Source: Alphaproteobacteria bacterium (GTDB lineage: Bacteria > Pseudomonadota > Alphaproteobacteria > RF32 > CAG-239). From it: a DNA stretch of 64,000 nucleotides. The position numbers and the translations under genes are program-made. The notes beneath the pieces were generated by a model. It worked only from the letters and a program-made list of their open reading frames with translations, was not told the DNA's origin and did not search any database. The stretch covers positions 1 to 64,000 of the forward strand of contig SUUX01000011.1 in the NCBI GenBank assembly GCA_015062305.1, read 5' to 3'. Shown here one piece after another: positions 52,974 through 61,704 of the stretch. The first letter of the stretch is position 1, and every line of letters starts with the position of its first letter.

Positions 52974-55828
52974 CAAATAAACAACCAAAAAGTTTCTTTT
53001 CTCATATCAAAAAATGTTTTGTAAGCACGATGCTTATGCTTGCAATGCTAATTCCTTTATCTAACATATCTTCCGCCCAACAACTGGAGAATAATGCAGC
53101 TTCTACAGCGGCTCAACTAATAAATAAGGCAAATCAACTTATAAATAAAGAAAACAAAACAAAGGAAGAAAGAGATGAACTCCATGCCCTAATCAAAAAA
53201 GCAGAGGCAGTTCCGTCAGACAAGAAAAATCAAGCAACAAAAGATTTAATAAAAAAATATTATCAAGAAAATACAAAAAGATTTGAAAAACTTATGAAAG
53301 AACCTTCTACACAATCTGTAATAGACGAACTTGAGTTTCTGAAGGACAAATTTAATTACAAAAATGGTCGCGAACTACATAATAAATTAGAAGCTTTTTA
53401 TGCCAAAAGAGACAAATTTAAGTCAGATAGACTTAGAGAGTTAAAAGAAAAAGAAACTAAAGAAAACATGACTCAAGAAGAGATACAAGAATTAAAAAAA
53501 TTGCAAAGAGAATTAGATGCCAAAGTGAAGGCAGAAGAAGAAAGAATAGAAGGACTAAAAGAAGCAATCCAAGACCCAGATACATCTAGTCAAGAAAAAG
53601 CGGCACTCAATCAAGAGTTAACAAAAGCAACAGGGGAAAGAAACAAAGCAAAAATGCTTGCAGGCATAGATTCCTGTGCCAACAGCTGTTCTCCTCGTTG
53701 TTACTACCGAGAGCTTAGAGAATGCACCTTCTGTCCATTATTTCGCACCGTATTCAATGCCGCCAGTTCTGTAACCAAACATGCCCTCGATACTTTCACC
53801 AAACCTGTTATCAGTGTGGTTGTGATTGGATTCGCAATTTGGATTGCTATGCAAATATTGGCTTTTGTGGCGTCACCAGAAGTCAGAGATCTCAAAGATA
53901 TTGCCCAATCTCTCATAACACAAAGCTTTATAGTTATGCTTGTTGTTATAATTTTGCAAGGTGGCGCAATGAGCTTTTTCAATCTTGCTCTAACACCTAT
54001 TTATACGACAGGTCAAAATATTGCACAGGCCATTATAAAGCCATCAGAAGTAGCAACTGCAGAGCAAACCGGAGGTCTCGGCCAAACAAACTCTTCCGTC
54101 AGCCAAGAAACCCTAAAGCAAATCAACAAACCATGCGGTAGCATTTTTGGTATTTATGACGATTCCAAAGGCGAGGGTGCATTGCCTAAGGCCATGGGGG
54201 ATAGTATAATTTGTACCATGACCTTAATTCATAACAAAGTTTCACAAGTCAAAGCTCTAGGTTCTGCCAGTATGTGTCAAGCATGGAAAGATAAAAAACT
54301 TATCGTTCCTCATTTGTCATATTTATTGGTTGGTCTTGGTCTATGGGTTGGAGCAATGGTAATGCTTCTTGGGGTACCTTTTATGATGGTGGATTCTGTC
54401 TTTCAGCTAGCAGTGGCAGGTTCTCTACTACCATTTGGAATAGGATCATATGCTTTCAAACTAACCAGAGGATATTCCAAAAAAATATGGGAAACCTTTT
54501 TGAATTCAATGTTTAGTTTTATCTTTGTTTCTTTGATTGCTCTAATGTTAACAGTTGCATATCAAACAATTATCTTAGAAAATATAGGAGACCTTGATAA
54601 ACTACTATATTCAACAGATCCTGTTATGGGTGAAATATTAGAAAAACTACCATGGTATTCTAAGGCCTTTTTAGAAGTCTGCTTTGTTATGATTTTATCA
54701 TGGTCTGTTCTCTCATCGGCCAATGAATTTGCCGGAGAATTTTCATCATCCATCAGCAACACCAAACTTGGCAGCTCTATTGCTACCATGGGGGGCTCAT
54801 TTGCCAAAAACTTTGCTGTCAGAGCCGGCAAAGCAACTGCAAAAGGAACCGTACGAACCGGCGCACATCTCATTGCCGGCGCATTTGGTGGTTCTGTAAA
54901 TCTTATTAAAGATGGTTGGACAGGAGCAAGAAAAGCATGGGTCAGAAGCGGTGGAAATGTTGATGAAGATGGCAACTATTATAGAGAAGGCAGAACTTTG
55001 GGCATCTTTGGTCCTAAAAACAGATATACTTTATACAACAGCAAAGATGGCAATAGCACTGTTAAAAAAACTAAAGTTATCAAAGATGGTAAAACAGGGA
55101 GTTATGTCACAAAAGATAAAATCAAAGATGCAGACTTTACTATTTCTACCAAGTCTACGGTCACTGCAGATGGTAAGAAAATAAAAAAAGAGCAAATTAC
55201 TGTAAACACCAGACAAATATCTGATATGTTTGATAAGGATTCTACAGTCTCCGTTCATTATACTAATATGCTCCAAAAAATAAAAAAATCTAACGACAAT
55301 ATTAAAGATCAAAAGATTGCCGCTTTGGCCAATGTTGTCGCTTCTAAAATGATAAAATATTCAGAGCAAGATTTTACAGAGCAAGAATACGTAGATAGGG
55401 ACGTTAAAATAGACGACAATGACAACATCATTATTACTCAGACCCTTAAAGATGGTTCTAAAACCATACTCAAGGTTTCTAAAGGCAGTGCCATGAAAAA
55501 TGGTCAAAGTCGTTTGGGTGTGGAATATACAAAAATAGATTCTAAAGGCAGAGGGTATACCTTAAAAACCAATGGCATGGTACACAAAAAGACAACCTTT
55601 ACCACAGAAAATGGCTCTGCAAACGGCAAAATAAAAGAAAATAGCATCAAAGACACCTATGCTTTGTCGGCACGTTATGAGGAGTTTCGATCTCATTATC
55701 GCAACAGAACTGTTGCCCAAGGTTTTGAAAAAGACGGTTGGTATGGTTACAGTGCCGAAGAGATTGAAGAAGCTCAAAAACAGGTGTATTCAGGCGCTTA
55801 TATTCACGAGTTTGGTAGCTATAATTAG
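52970..55828 (+). CDS. VirB6/TrbL-like protein 4 with coiled-coil N-domain and long C-terminal domain
   Basis: A 952-residue protein. The signal peptide ends near NISSAQ (about 36). A highly charged coiled coil spans about 45-225. A cysteine-rich segment (CANSCSPRCYYRELRECTFCPLF, quoted in part: CTFCPLF) enters the first helix VVIGFAIWIAMQILAF. About six helices follow to about 590. The last 350 residues have many short DGK/DGS turns between strands, suggesting a beta-rich domain. It closes the four-gene operon, and a terminator follows. Family assignment rests on the shared first-helix pattern and layout. Confidence 0.8.
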   Translation: MTNKQPKSFFSHIKKCFVSTMLMLAMLIPLSNISSAQQLENNAASTAAQLINKANQLINKENKTKEERDELHALIKKAEAVPSDKKNQATKDLIKKYYQENTKRFEKLMKEPSTQSVIDELEFLKDKFNYKNGRELHNKLEAFYAKRDKFKSDRLRELKEKETKENMTQEEIQELKKLQRELDAKVKAEEERIEGLKEAIQDPDTSSQEKAALNQELTKATGERNKAKMLAGIDSCANSCSPRCYYRELRECTFCPLFRTVFNAASSVTKHALDTFTKPVISVVVIGFAIWIAMQILAFVASPEVRDLKDIAQSLITQSFIVMLVVIILQGGAMSFFNLALTPIYTTGQNIAQAIIKPSEVATAEQTGGLGQTNSSVSQETLKQINKPCGSIFGIYDDSKGEGALPKAMGDSIICTMTLIHNKVSQVKALGSASMCQAWKDKKLIVPHLSYLLVGLGLWVGAMVMLLGVPFMMVDSVFQLAVAGSLLPFGIGSYAFKLTRGYSKKIWETFLNSMFSFIFVSLIALMLTVAYQTIILENIGDLDKLLYSTDPVMGEILEKLPWYSKAFLEVCFVMILSWSVLSSANEFAGEFSSSISNTKLGSSIATMGGSFAKNFAVRAGKATAKGTVRTGAHLIAGAFGGSVNLIKDGWTGARKAWVRSGGNVDEDGNYYREGRTLGIFGPKNRYTLYNSKDGNSTVKKTKVIKDGKTGSYVTKDKIKDADFTISTKSTVTADGKKIKKEQITVNTRQISDMFDKDSTVSVHYTNMLQKIKKSNDNIKDQKIAALANVVASKMIKYSEQDFTEQEYVDRDVKIDDNDNIIITQTLKDGSKTILKVSKGSAMKNGQSRLGVEYTKIDSKGRGYTLKTNGMVHKKTTFTTENGSANGKIKENSIKDTYALSARYEEFRSHYRNRTVAQGFEKDGWYGYSAEEIEEAQKQVYSGAYIHEFGSYN

Positions 55829-55832
55829 AGCG

Positions 55833-55871
55833 ACAAAAAAAATAATTTGTACACAAATTGTCTTTTTTTGT
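55833..55871 (+). terminator. Terminator of the VirB6-like operon
   Basis: An inner AATTTGT/ACAAATT stem inside an outer ACAAAAAAA/TTTTTTTGT stem, with a T-run. It starts 4 bases after the last VirB6-like stop. Confidence 0.75.
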
Positions 55872-55953
55872 ACTATTTTCTTGATTAATGTTTTGGTTTG
55901 AGTAATATAACTTCCAGAGTAACCAATATATTTTTTTAGTGAGGTAGCCCGCA

Positions 55954-56925
55954 ATGGAAGAAATTATTTTCCCAAATCAAATCAGAATGTATCGCCGCCT
56001 TCGCGGACGTTCAATGCAAGAGTTGGCTGATCATTTGAACGTAAGTTTATCTGCTATTTCCAAGATAGAAAAAGGTTACCGTAGGGTAGATCAAGAGCAG
56101 TTGGTCAGAGTTGCTGAATTTTTGGATTGTCCTTTGCAAGAGTTGTTTGTTAATGAACAAAACTCTCAGCAAGAGATTGTTCAAGCTTGGCGTAGAGAGC
56201 AAGAACGCCGCAACAAAATCAATGAAAAGTCAGGGCTGAAAACATTGGGTGCAGGCTTGCGCCAAATTCGTAATGAAAAAAACCTCACCTTAATTGAAGT
56301 GGCAGAAAGTGCAGACATGACACTATCTGTATATCATCGTATTGAAATGGGGCAAAGAGAAGTTTCAGACAAAGAGTTTAAGAATATTGCCAAAGCATTA
56401 AAAATGCCCGCAGAAGAACTTAGAGACGAAATAAAGAGCCTTGATGAAAAGGGTATGTTAGAAGAAATCATTCAGCGTAACGATGCCAAATACAAATTGT
56501 TGTCTAATCCCAGAGGAGCTATAGCTGCATTTAATAATGCATCTCCAGAAAGTTTGAAGATATCTGTATATGGTAATGCCGGTAAAGATGGTAATATTAT
56601 AATAAATTTTGAAGAAGAAGTAAAAAAAGTACAACGTCCGGCTCAGTTGTTCAACAAGAAAGATGCCTATGCTATCAACCTATGTACTCGCAGATTGGGT
56701 TCTTTGTTGCCCACAAGGTCAATATTATTTGTTGATCCGCAGGAAGTTGTTAGCGTTGGAGATATTGCATTGTACTATATCAAAGAAGGTGAAGCCAAAA
56801 TTCTATCTATCAGAGAAGATGATAATGGCCAGCTATATGGTATTAGATGGAACCCTGAGGAAAAGATGGTTTTGGGCAATGATGACTTGCAAAATGTACA
56901 TAAGGTTGTATTTATTAGCCTATAA
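55954..56925 (+). CDS. Tandem-HTH XRE regulator with S24/LexA-like C-terminus
   Basis: A 323-residue DNA-binding protein with two XRE-type helix-turn-helix domains. The first, about 8-60, has MQELADHLNVSLSAISKIEKG; the second, about 92-146, has LTLIEVAESADMTLSVYHRIEMG. The C-terminal 100 residues resemble the S24 signal-peptidase fold (SLLPTRSILFVDPQEVVSVGDIALYY), with Ser in the GDSM-like position. This is the layout of a cI/LexA-type switch. The ribosome site GAGGT precedes the ATG. It sits between the VirB6 operon and the secretin-like operon, with terminators on both sides, so it is well placed to control one or both. Confidence 0.82.
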   Translation: MEEIIFPNQIRMYRRLRGRSMQELADHLNVSLSAISKIEKGYRRVDQEQLVRVAEFLDCPLQELFVNEQNSQQEIVQAWRREQERRNKINEKSGLKTLGAGLRQIRNEKNLTLIEVAESADMTLSVYHRIEMGQREVSDKEFKNIAKALKMPAEELRDEIKSLDEKGMLEEIIQRNDAKYKLLSNPRGAIAAFNNASPESLKISVYGNAGKDGNIIINFEEEVKKVQRPAQLFNKKDAYAINLCTRRLGSLLPTRSILFVDPQEVVSVGDIALYYIKEGEAKILSIREDDNGQLYGIRWNPEEKMVLGNDDLQNVHKVVFISL

Positions 56926-56941
56926 CCTAAAAATAATATCT

Positions 56942-56970
56942 AAAGCCTGCTATTTAGCAGGCTTTTTTTT
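56942..56970 (+). terminator. Terminator after the XRE regulator
   Basis: An AAAGCCTGC/GCAGGCTTT stem with a 6-base loop followed by a T-run. Confidence 0.9.
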
Positions 56971-57048
56971 GTTTTGTTAACCTGAAATTTATAGTTTTTG
57001 TTTTAGAATTGATAGTATGGATGAATTTTAACCAGAAAAACAAAAAAT

Positions 57049-59091
57049 ATGGAACTAGATATAACAACAGAAGCCCGTAGAAAAGCTCAACGCAACGGAG
57101 AAGAAGATCCCGTTGTGGTAGCTCAGCGATTCCTAAATATTTATCGCCAGATTCATATTTTTAATTCAGAAAAAAAGAATTCATTCAACAAAATGTTGCT
57201 TGAATTATCTCCAGAAATTAGGGGAATGTTTGGGCAACTTCCTGGTGGTGCATTATTGCAGGAATATGTTGACGAATTAGCAGAACAACAGGGTGTCGAA
57301 AAGGCAATAGTAGCTCCAACAGCAGGCATTGCAGAAGAAGACGTTAAACAGGCAAAAATACTAGCTACAGCATTGGCAGAAGCTCAAGCGCAAGCAGGTG
57401 TTGCTGCTCCCGTTGTGGGCGCTGCAACAACACCCGCCTCTCCGGCCAACATTAAAATGGGAAAAGAATTTGCCCAAGAATTTGCTGGAGTTCTATCAGA
57501 AGCATTACAAAAAAACTCTCAATCACAAAATATTGAGCTAAAAAGCATTGTAAATGCTCTTGGGCGTGCACAATTAGATATGTTAAAAGTAATTCAAACA
57601 GAAAATAACAATCATCGGGAAGATATTAAAAATATTTCTAAAGCACTTCAAGATTCTCAGCAAAAAATGTCAGCTCCGCAAAAAATAAGCGAAGAAACCA
57701 AACAGCTTATCAAGATTCTGCTGACAAGCCAACAGCAAATGATGGATAGAATTTCTAAAATAGAACTTGCAGCTGTAGATAAAAATGCATCTAACAATAA
57801 AATGCTTGTTGCAATGCTTCAGCAAAGCGAACGCAATTACGGAAAAATGCTTGCGGTGCTAAACCAAAGACAAAAAAACGATACTCTTGAAGTAATCAAG
57901 ATGATCAACGATTCGCAAAAAAATATGATGCAACTTATGGTCCAGCATAACAATAATAACCAAAGCTCTGCTTCTAACAACAATAACATAAATATAAATT
58001 CTGCAGACTATTCAAAAGTTCTAAACAGAATTGCAGATAAATTAGATAAGCTAAAACTGGGAGGAGGCGGTAATGTGCAGTTGAGCTTTCCTCAGAACGC
58101 TTGGGAAGATTTGGTTTCTTCTCAAACAAAATTATATAGAGAAGTTGCAACAGAACAAACCAAAGAACTTGCTCATCTAATAACTATGGCAATTAAAGAA
58201 AGTCGTACTCCAATCTATTTTGCAAAAGAGAAAATTGAAGAGAATGTAGAATTACCTCATATCCTTCCGTCTGCAGATGAAGTTGCTAGCACAGAAACAG
58301 AAGATAATATGGTTTATGAATCATACAAAGATTATAGCCACTTATCAGAAGATTCCGTAGAATCTCAAGATAACGCACAATTAACTTCTATAGAAACAGA
58401 AGAACAGCAAGAATTGATTTCTGAAGAGGACACTCCTAAAAAGAAAAAGAGAAAACGTAAAAAGAAAAAGAAGACTGAAAATGAAGAAGTAGAGGCATTA
58501 CCTGCAACACCCGAAGTGATTGAGTCAGAAGATGTTATGGATGTTGTTTCAGATCAAGATGTTATGCCTGAGGATAAAGAGGTCTCAGAATTAGAAAATG
58601 TCTTTGAGCAAGAAACATCTTCATTAAGCAATATATGGCAAGATGATACCCCCGAACCGGAAGAAAATACGCCTATAAATCTGTTTGATGCTATCGGAAG
58701 TGATACCGCAGATGATTGGGGATTTTCTGTCATAGAAGATATAAAAGAAGATGAAACGCAGGAAGAAGCCGCATCTGAGCAGGACTGGGAATGGGTATAC
58801 GAAGAAGACGATAAAGATTTAGGTGAAGGAACCGATTGGGTATGGGAATACGTATCTGATGATGAAGAAAACTCATCTCAGGTAAGTTTCCACAGCTCAA
58901 ATTTGCAACCTTTGGGTAAAGATAGCTTGATTAGCAGCGGAAATCTATTTTTCCAAAATGCCGTATATAAGGCCCAACCTATTGCAAACAGAGGTGTTCC
59001 CTCTCAGTTTAGCGTGCTTCCTGGTATATACGATTCTTCAACAGAAGACGAATTATCAGATCCTTATCAAAATAGTGGTCCAAAAGATTAA
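57049..59091 (+). CDS. Acidic coiled-coil protein with W/D repeats, unknown
   Basis: A 680-residue protein without signal peptide or membrane helix. The first half is helical with Q/K-rich coiled-coil patterns and an N-rich linker near 305-325. Around residue 465 lies a strongly basic run of K and R within acidic flanks. The last third is very acidic and has repeated tryptophan pairs in the form D-W-W (EQDWEWVYEEDD, then TDWVWEYVSDDEE), plus SIWQDD and DDWGFS. No enzyme motif is present. It starts the second transcript of the accessory region. A cytoplasmic scaffold, an adaptor or a secreted substrate are all possible. Confidence 0.65.
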   Translation: MELDITTEARRKAQRNGEEDPVVVAQRFLNIYRQIHIFNSEKKNSFNKMLLELSPEIRGMFGQLPGGALLQEYVDELAEQQGVEKAIVAPTAGIAEEDVKQAKILATALAEAQAQAGVAAPVVGAATTPASPANIKMGKEFAQEFAGVLSEALQKNSQSQNIELKSIVNALGRAQLDMLKVIQTENNNHREDIKNISKALQDSQQKMSAPQKISEETKQLIKILLTSQQQMMDRISKIELAAVDKNASNNKMLVAMLQQSERNYGKMLAVLNQRQKNDTLEVIKMINDSQKNMMQLMVQHNNNNQSSASNNNNININSADYSKVLNRIADKLDKLKLGGGGNVQLSFPQNAWEDLVSSQTKLYREVATEQTKELAHLITMAIKESRTPIYFAKEKIEENVELPHILPSADEVASTETEDNMVYESYKDYSHLSEDSVESQDNAQLTSIETEEQQELISEEDTPKKKKRKRKKKKKTENEEVEALPATPEVIESEDVMDVVSDQDVMPEDKEVSELENVFEQETSSLSNIWQDDTPEPEENTPINLFDAIGSDTADDWGFSVIEDIKEDETQEEAASEQDWEWVYEEDDKDLGEGTDWVWEYVSDDEENSSQVSFHSSNLQPLGKDSLISSGNLFFQNAVYKAQPIANRGVPSQFSVLPGIYDSSTEDELSDPYQNSGPKD

Positions 59092-59158
59092 AATAACAAT
59101 TTACAAAGCTTGTTGGCTAATCTAAATTAAAATAAATATATCTTGGGAGTATATAGAT

Positions 59159-59683
59159 ATGGATGCAAACAAATCTTTTAGCAGTGGTCAAAAAGAACAA
59201 GGCGATACATGGTATGTTGATAATTATGTTTTGCTAAAAGATTACTACGATCGTACAATATCCCGAATAGCTGCTCGTTGTGTGCGTTCGGGTAATATTG
59301 CAATGGAAGAATATCCTTTTTATGGATATGTTCTGGATGTGTTGGAGGAAATCAGTGAGACAGGAGATTATATATTATCTCACCCAGATTTGTATTCTTA
59401 TGTTGAAAAGAGAATAGCCGGAGGTATCAACACCTTAAAAAAGAACCTAAATGAATACAAAACAGAACTTAAGAATAATGCATCTCCCGAGATGATAAAA
59501 CAAGATAAGGATGAACTTAAAAAGATGAAGGAAGCTCTTGGTGCTATAGATAAATCAGAAGACCCAACAGTTGGTGCTGGAATGTCTATGGATGAGGTGG
59601 TTGATAAACTTTTGCAACAAAATCAAAAGCAAGTACAGCCAAAACCAAATTCTTCTTCTGCAACTCAGAATGGAAACAAGTAA
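59159..59683 (+). CDS. Small soluble helical protein, unknown
   Basis: A 174-residue protein with no signal peptide. Residues 1-90 are aromatic-rich and helical (WYVDNYVLLKDYYDRTI), the middle is charged coiled coil, and the last 30 residues are Q/N/S-rich and probably disordered. The next gene, a secretin-like lipoprotein, starts 2 bases after its stop. No family is recognised. Its size and position would suit a cytoplasmic chaperone or assembly factor of the neighbouring envelope proteins, which is a guess from context. Confidence 0.6.
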   Translation: MDANKSFSSGQKEQGDTWYVDNYVLLKDYYDRTISRIAARCVRSGNIAMEEYPFYGYVLDVLEEISETGDYILSHPDLYSYVEKRIAGGINTLKKNLNEYKTELKNNASPEMIKQDKDELKKMKEALGAIDKSEDPTVGAGMSMDEVVDKLLQQNQKQVQPKPNSSSATQNGNK

Positions 59684-59685
59684 TA

Positions 59686-60951
59686 ATGAAACAGATATAC
59701 AAAAATATATTGTTCATATTTTTTATGGCCTCATTAGGAGGCTGTGGCCAAATATGGGGAACAAGCTCAGAGGAGCAAAACCAAGAGGTACTTAAAACAG
59801 CAAACTATTCTGCTGTAGTTGAAAAACCAAATTATCCTGTTATTCGCACTCCTAAAGGAGTAAACCAGCTAGATCTGGAAAACCCTTTGCGTTGCTTTGT
59901 TAATTGGAACACTCAGCAAATGATTTCCACTATTCCATATAATATCAAAGCCTTTAACTTAGTTCGTAATGGACGAAATGATGTTCTACCTAGATTCGAG
60001 GTCAATGGTTTTTCCTTTGATACAATGTCTGCAGAAAAGGCCTTGCTTAAGCTAACCAAGGAGGCAGGAATTAAATTGGTTGCCAAAGATGCCCCATATA
60101 CTAGTATTTCTGCAGAGAATCTGCATGGTGAGTTTACAGAAGTGGTTGACGTAATCACAGAAGCCGCTGAGATATATTATAGCTACAATTCTGGAAGCAA
60201 AACTCTGCGTATAAGCAGAAAAGCAAACTTCAGCCTTTATGTTCCTCAGTCAAGACCAATTTTACTTTCTGTATTAGACGTATTACGTGGTGCTGGTATT
60301 ACAGATTTCACAGCAGATTTTGATGATTACACCATAACATTTGATGCTGATTATGAGCTAAAGAATCAAATTGTAAATCTTATAGGTTATTTTGAAGAAA
60401 ATCCTATATTGATAGCATACGATGTTCGAGTTTTTACAATCTACCCTCATAATAACCAAGATATAAACTGGCAACAAATGCTACATACCTTTGATGTCGG
60501 CTCTGTCAAGAGTGCAAAAAATGGAGTTCTCGGTCGTATGCTTACAACATCTAATGATGTTAACATTAACAGCTTGAACAGCTTCTTGGGGGCACAAGCA
60601 ACAGTTTCCCCTGTTGCCGAGGGAAAAATAGTGATACCAAATCAGTGGTTTTCTCGCTTTGATATAGGCAAATGCGCTGCTAGAGCATCAATGGAAACAG
60701 AACTTTCTATTTTGGCGAAATCTTCTTTAGAGCAAAATGATAAAATTTTTGCCAATATAACATTAGAAGCTCAAGATGGAGAGATAACTCATTTTGATAT
60801 ACGTAGTAAAATAGGCGAAAATTTATTAATCATTGGTATTCCTAACGAGATTTTTGGTGTTAGCAACCCAAAATCTGAGACTATTGTCTTTATGGTTCCG
60901 AGAGTGATAAAAACCGTAAAAACAGCCAAACATCTTGAAAACAATATGTAG
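59686..60951 (+). CDS. Secretin-like outer-membrane lipoprotein
   Basis: A 421-residue lipoprotein with lipobox LGGC (Cys at 20). Residues about 105-175 have the N0-like pattern (MSAEKALLKLTKEAGIKLVAK, read in part) in which a short domain probes for strands. An RGAGITDFTADFDDYTITF stretch and a following helix then fit an N1/KH-like domain, as in type IVb pilus and IncI-type secretins (PilN/BfpB). The last 180 residues are beta-rich, ending in IVFMVPRVIKTV like a secretin C-terminal strand. It is shorter than most secretins, so a pore-forming role is uncertain. Confidence 0.5.
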   Translation: MKQIYKNILFIFFMASLGGCGQIWGTSSEEQNQEVLKTANYSAVVEKPNYPVIRTPKGVNQLDLENPLRCFVNWNTQQMISTIPYNIKAFNLVRNGRNDVLPRFEVNGFSFDTMSAEKALLKLTKEAGIKLVAKDAPYTSISAENLHGEFTEVVDVITEAAEIYYSYNSGSKTLRISRKANFSLYVPQSRPILLSVLDVLRGAGITDFTADFDDYTITFDADYELKNQIVNLIGYFEENPILIAYDVRVFTIYPHNNQDINWQQMLHTFDVGSVKSAKNGVLGRMLTTSNDVNINSLNSFLGAQATVSPVAEGKIVIPNQWFSRFDIGKCAARASMETELSILAKSSLEQNDKIFANITLEAQDGEITHFDIRSKIGENLLIIGIPNEIFGVSNPKSETIVFMVPRVIKTVKTAKHLENNM

Positions 60952-60960
60952 GAGGAAGTT

Positions 60961-61608
60961 ATGGATAGTACAAACAGTGTTCCTCATCGCCCTCAACTAA
61001 GGAAAGTTAAGCGTCCGATTAATAGAGTGCCTCAATCAGCTCCTTTGGAAAGAGAAAAATCTAATATTTCTTCTCCTACAATGAGCAATCCTTTTGTTAG
61101 TAATCAAGTACCAACAAAGTCAGATGCTTTTGATTTAGATTCTTATCTTGATACTGAAAACCTTCCATCAGTGCAAACCGGTAAAGGCTACGATAGACAG
61201 TTTTTGCAAGAAGACAATGTTGTATCGACCACGGCAGCCAGAGCCAATTTTGGAGTAAGTAAAAAAAGTATCATTTTTAGCTGCTTAGTTGCCTTGATAG
61301 TTGGATTTGTAACTGGCAAATATTTATTTAACGATTCTAAAGTCGTACGCAATGGGTTGCAAGGTGTTGTTATAAATCCAGAGGTTCCAAGAGGTAGAGT
61401 ACGTTGTGGTGTTGCTGAAAAGACACAAGGATGCGTGCTATATATAATGAATCCTCAACGCCAAGATGCAACAGCCAGAGACTTTTATGATTTAGCAACA
61501 CAAATGACAGGCCGACAAAGATTCGTAATAGAAACTGGCAATATGCGTTATGCCAATACAAAAATCAAACCTGGAGAAATCGTCCAGTTAAACATCCCTC
61601 CTTTATAA
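60961..61608 (+). CDS. Bitopic membrane protein with proline-rich cytoplasmic tail
   Basis: A 215-residue protein. The first 100 residues are polar, basic and disordered (KRPINRVPQSAPLERE). One membrane helix (about 104-122, ISCLVALIVGFVTGKY-like) follows. The C-terminal 90 residues would be periplasmic, with two cysteines (VRCGVAEKTQGC) and a final segment resembling a LysM turn (NTKIKPGEIVQLNIPPL). This topology is that of inner-membrane connectors such as GspC, PilP or VirB10. It lies 9 bases after the secretin-like gene. Confidence 0.6.
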   Translation: MDSTNSVPHRPQLRKVKRPINRVPQSAPLEREKSNISSPTMSNPFVSNQVPTKSDAFDLDSYLDTENLPSVQTGKGYDRQFLQEDNVVSTTAARANFGVSKKSIIFSCLVALIVGFVTGKYLFNDSKVVRNGLQGVVINPEVPRGRVRCGVAEKTQGCVLYIMNPQRQDATARDFYDLATQMTGRQRFVIETGNMRYANTKIKPGEIVQLNIPPL

Positions 61609-61613
61609 AAATC

Positions 61614-61644
61614 AAAGCAAGCTTAAAAAGCTTGCTTTTTTTTT
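61614..61644 (+). terminator. Terminator after the secretin-like operon
   Basis: An 11-bp perfect stem AAAGCAAGCTT/AAGCTTGCTTT with a 3-base loop and a T-run. Confidence 0.92.
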
Positions 61645-61704
61645 GATATGATATATAAGAAAAACAAATATCAATTTTTATACTAACAATTAATCTTTAT
61701 AATT

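Noticed and set aside
46148..55828. Calling a complete type IV secretion system
   Set aside because: Only VirB6-like proteins are seen; no ATPase, VirB8-VirB10 core or coupling protein occurs in the window.
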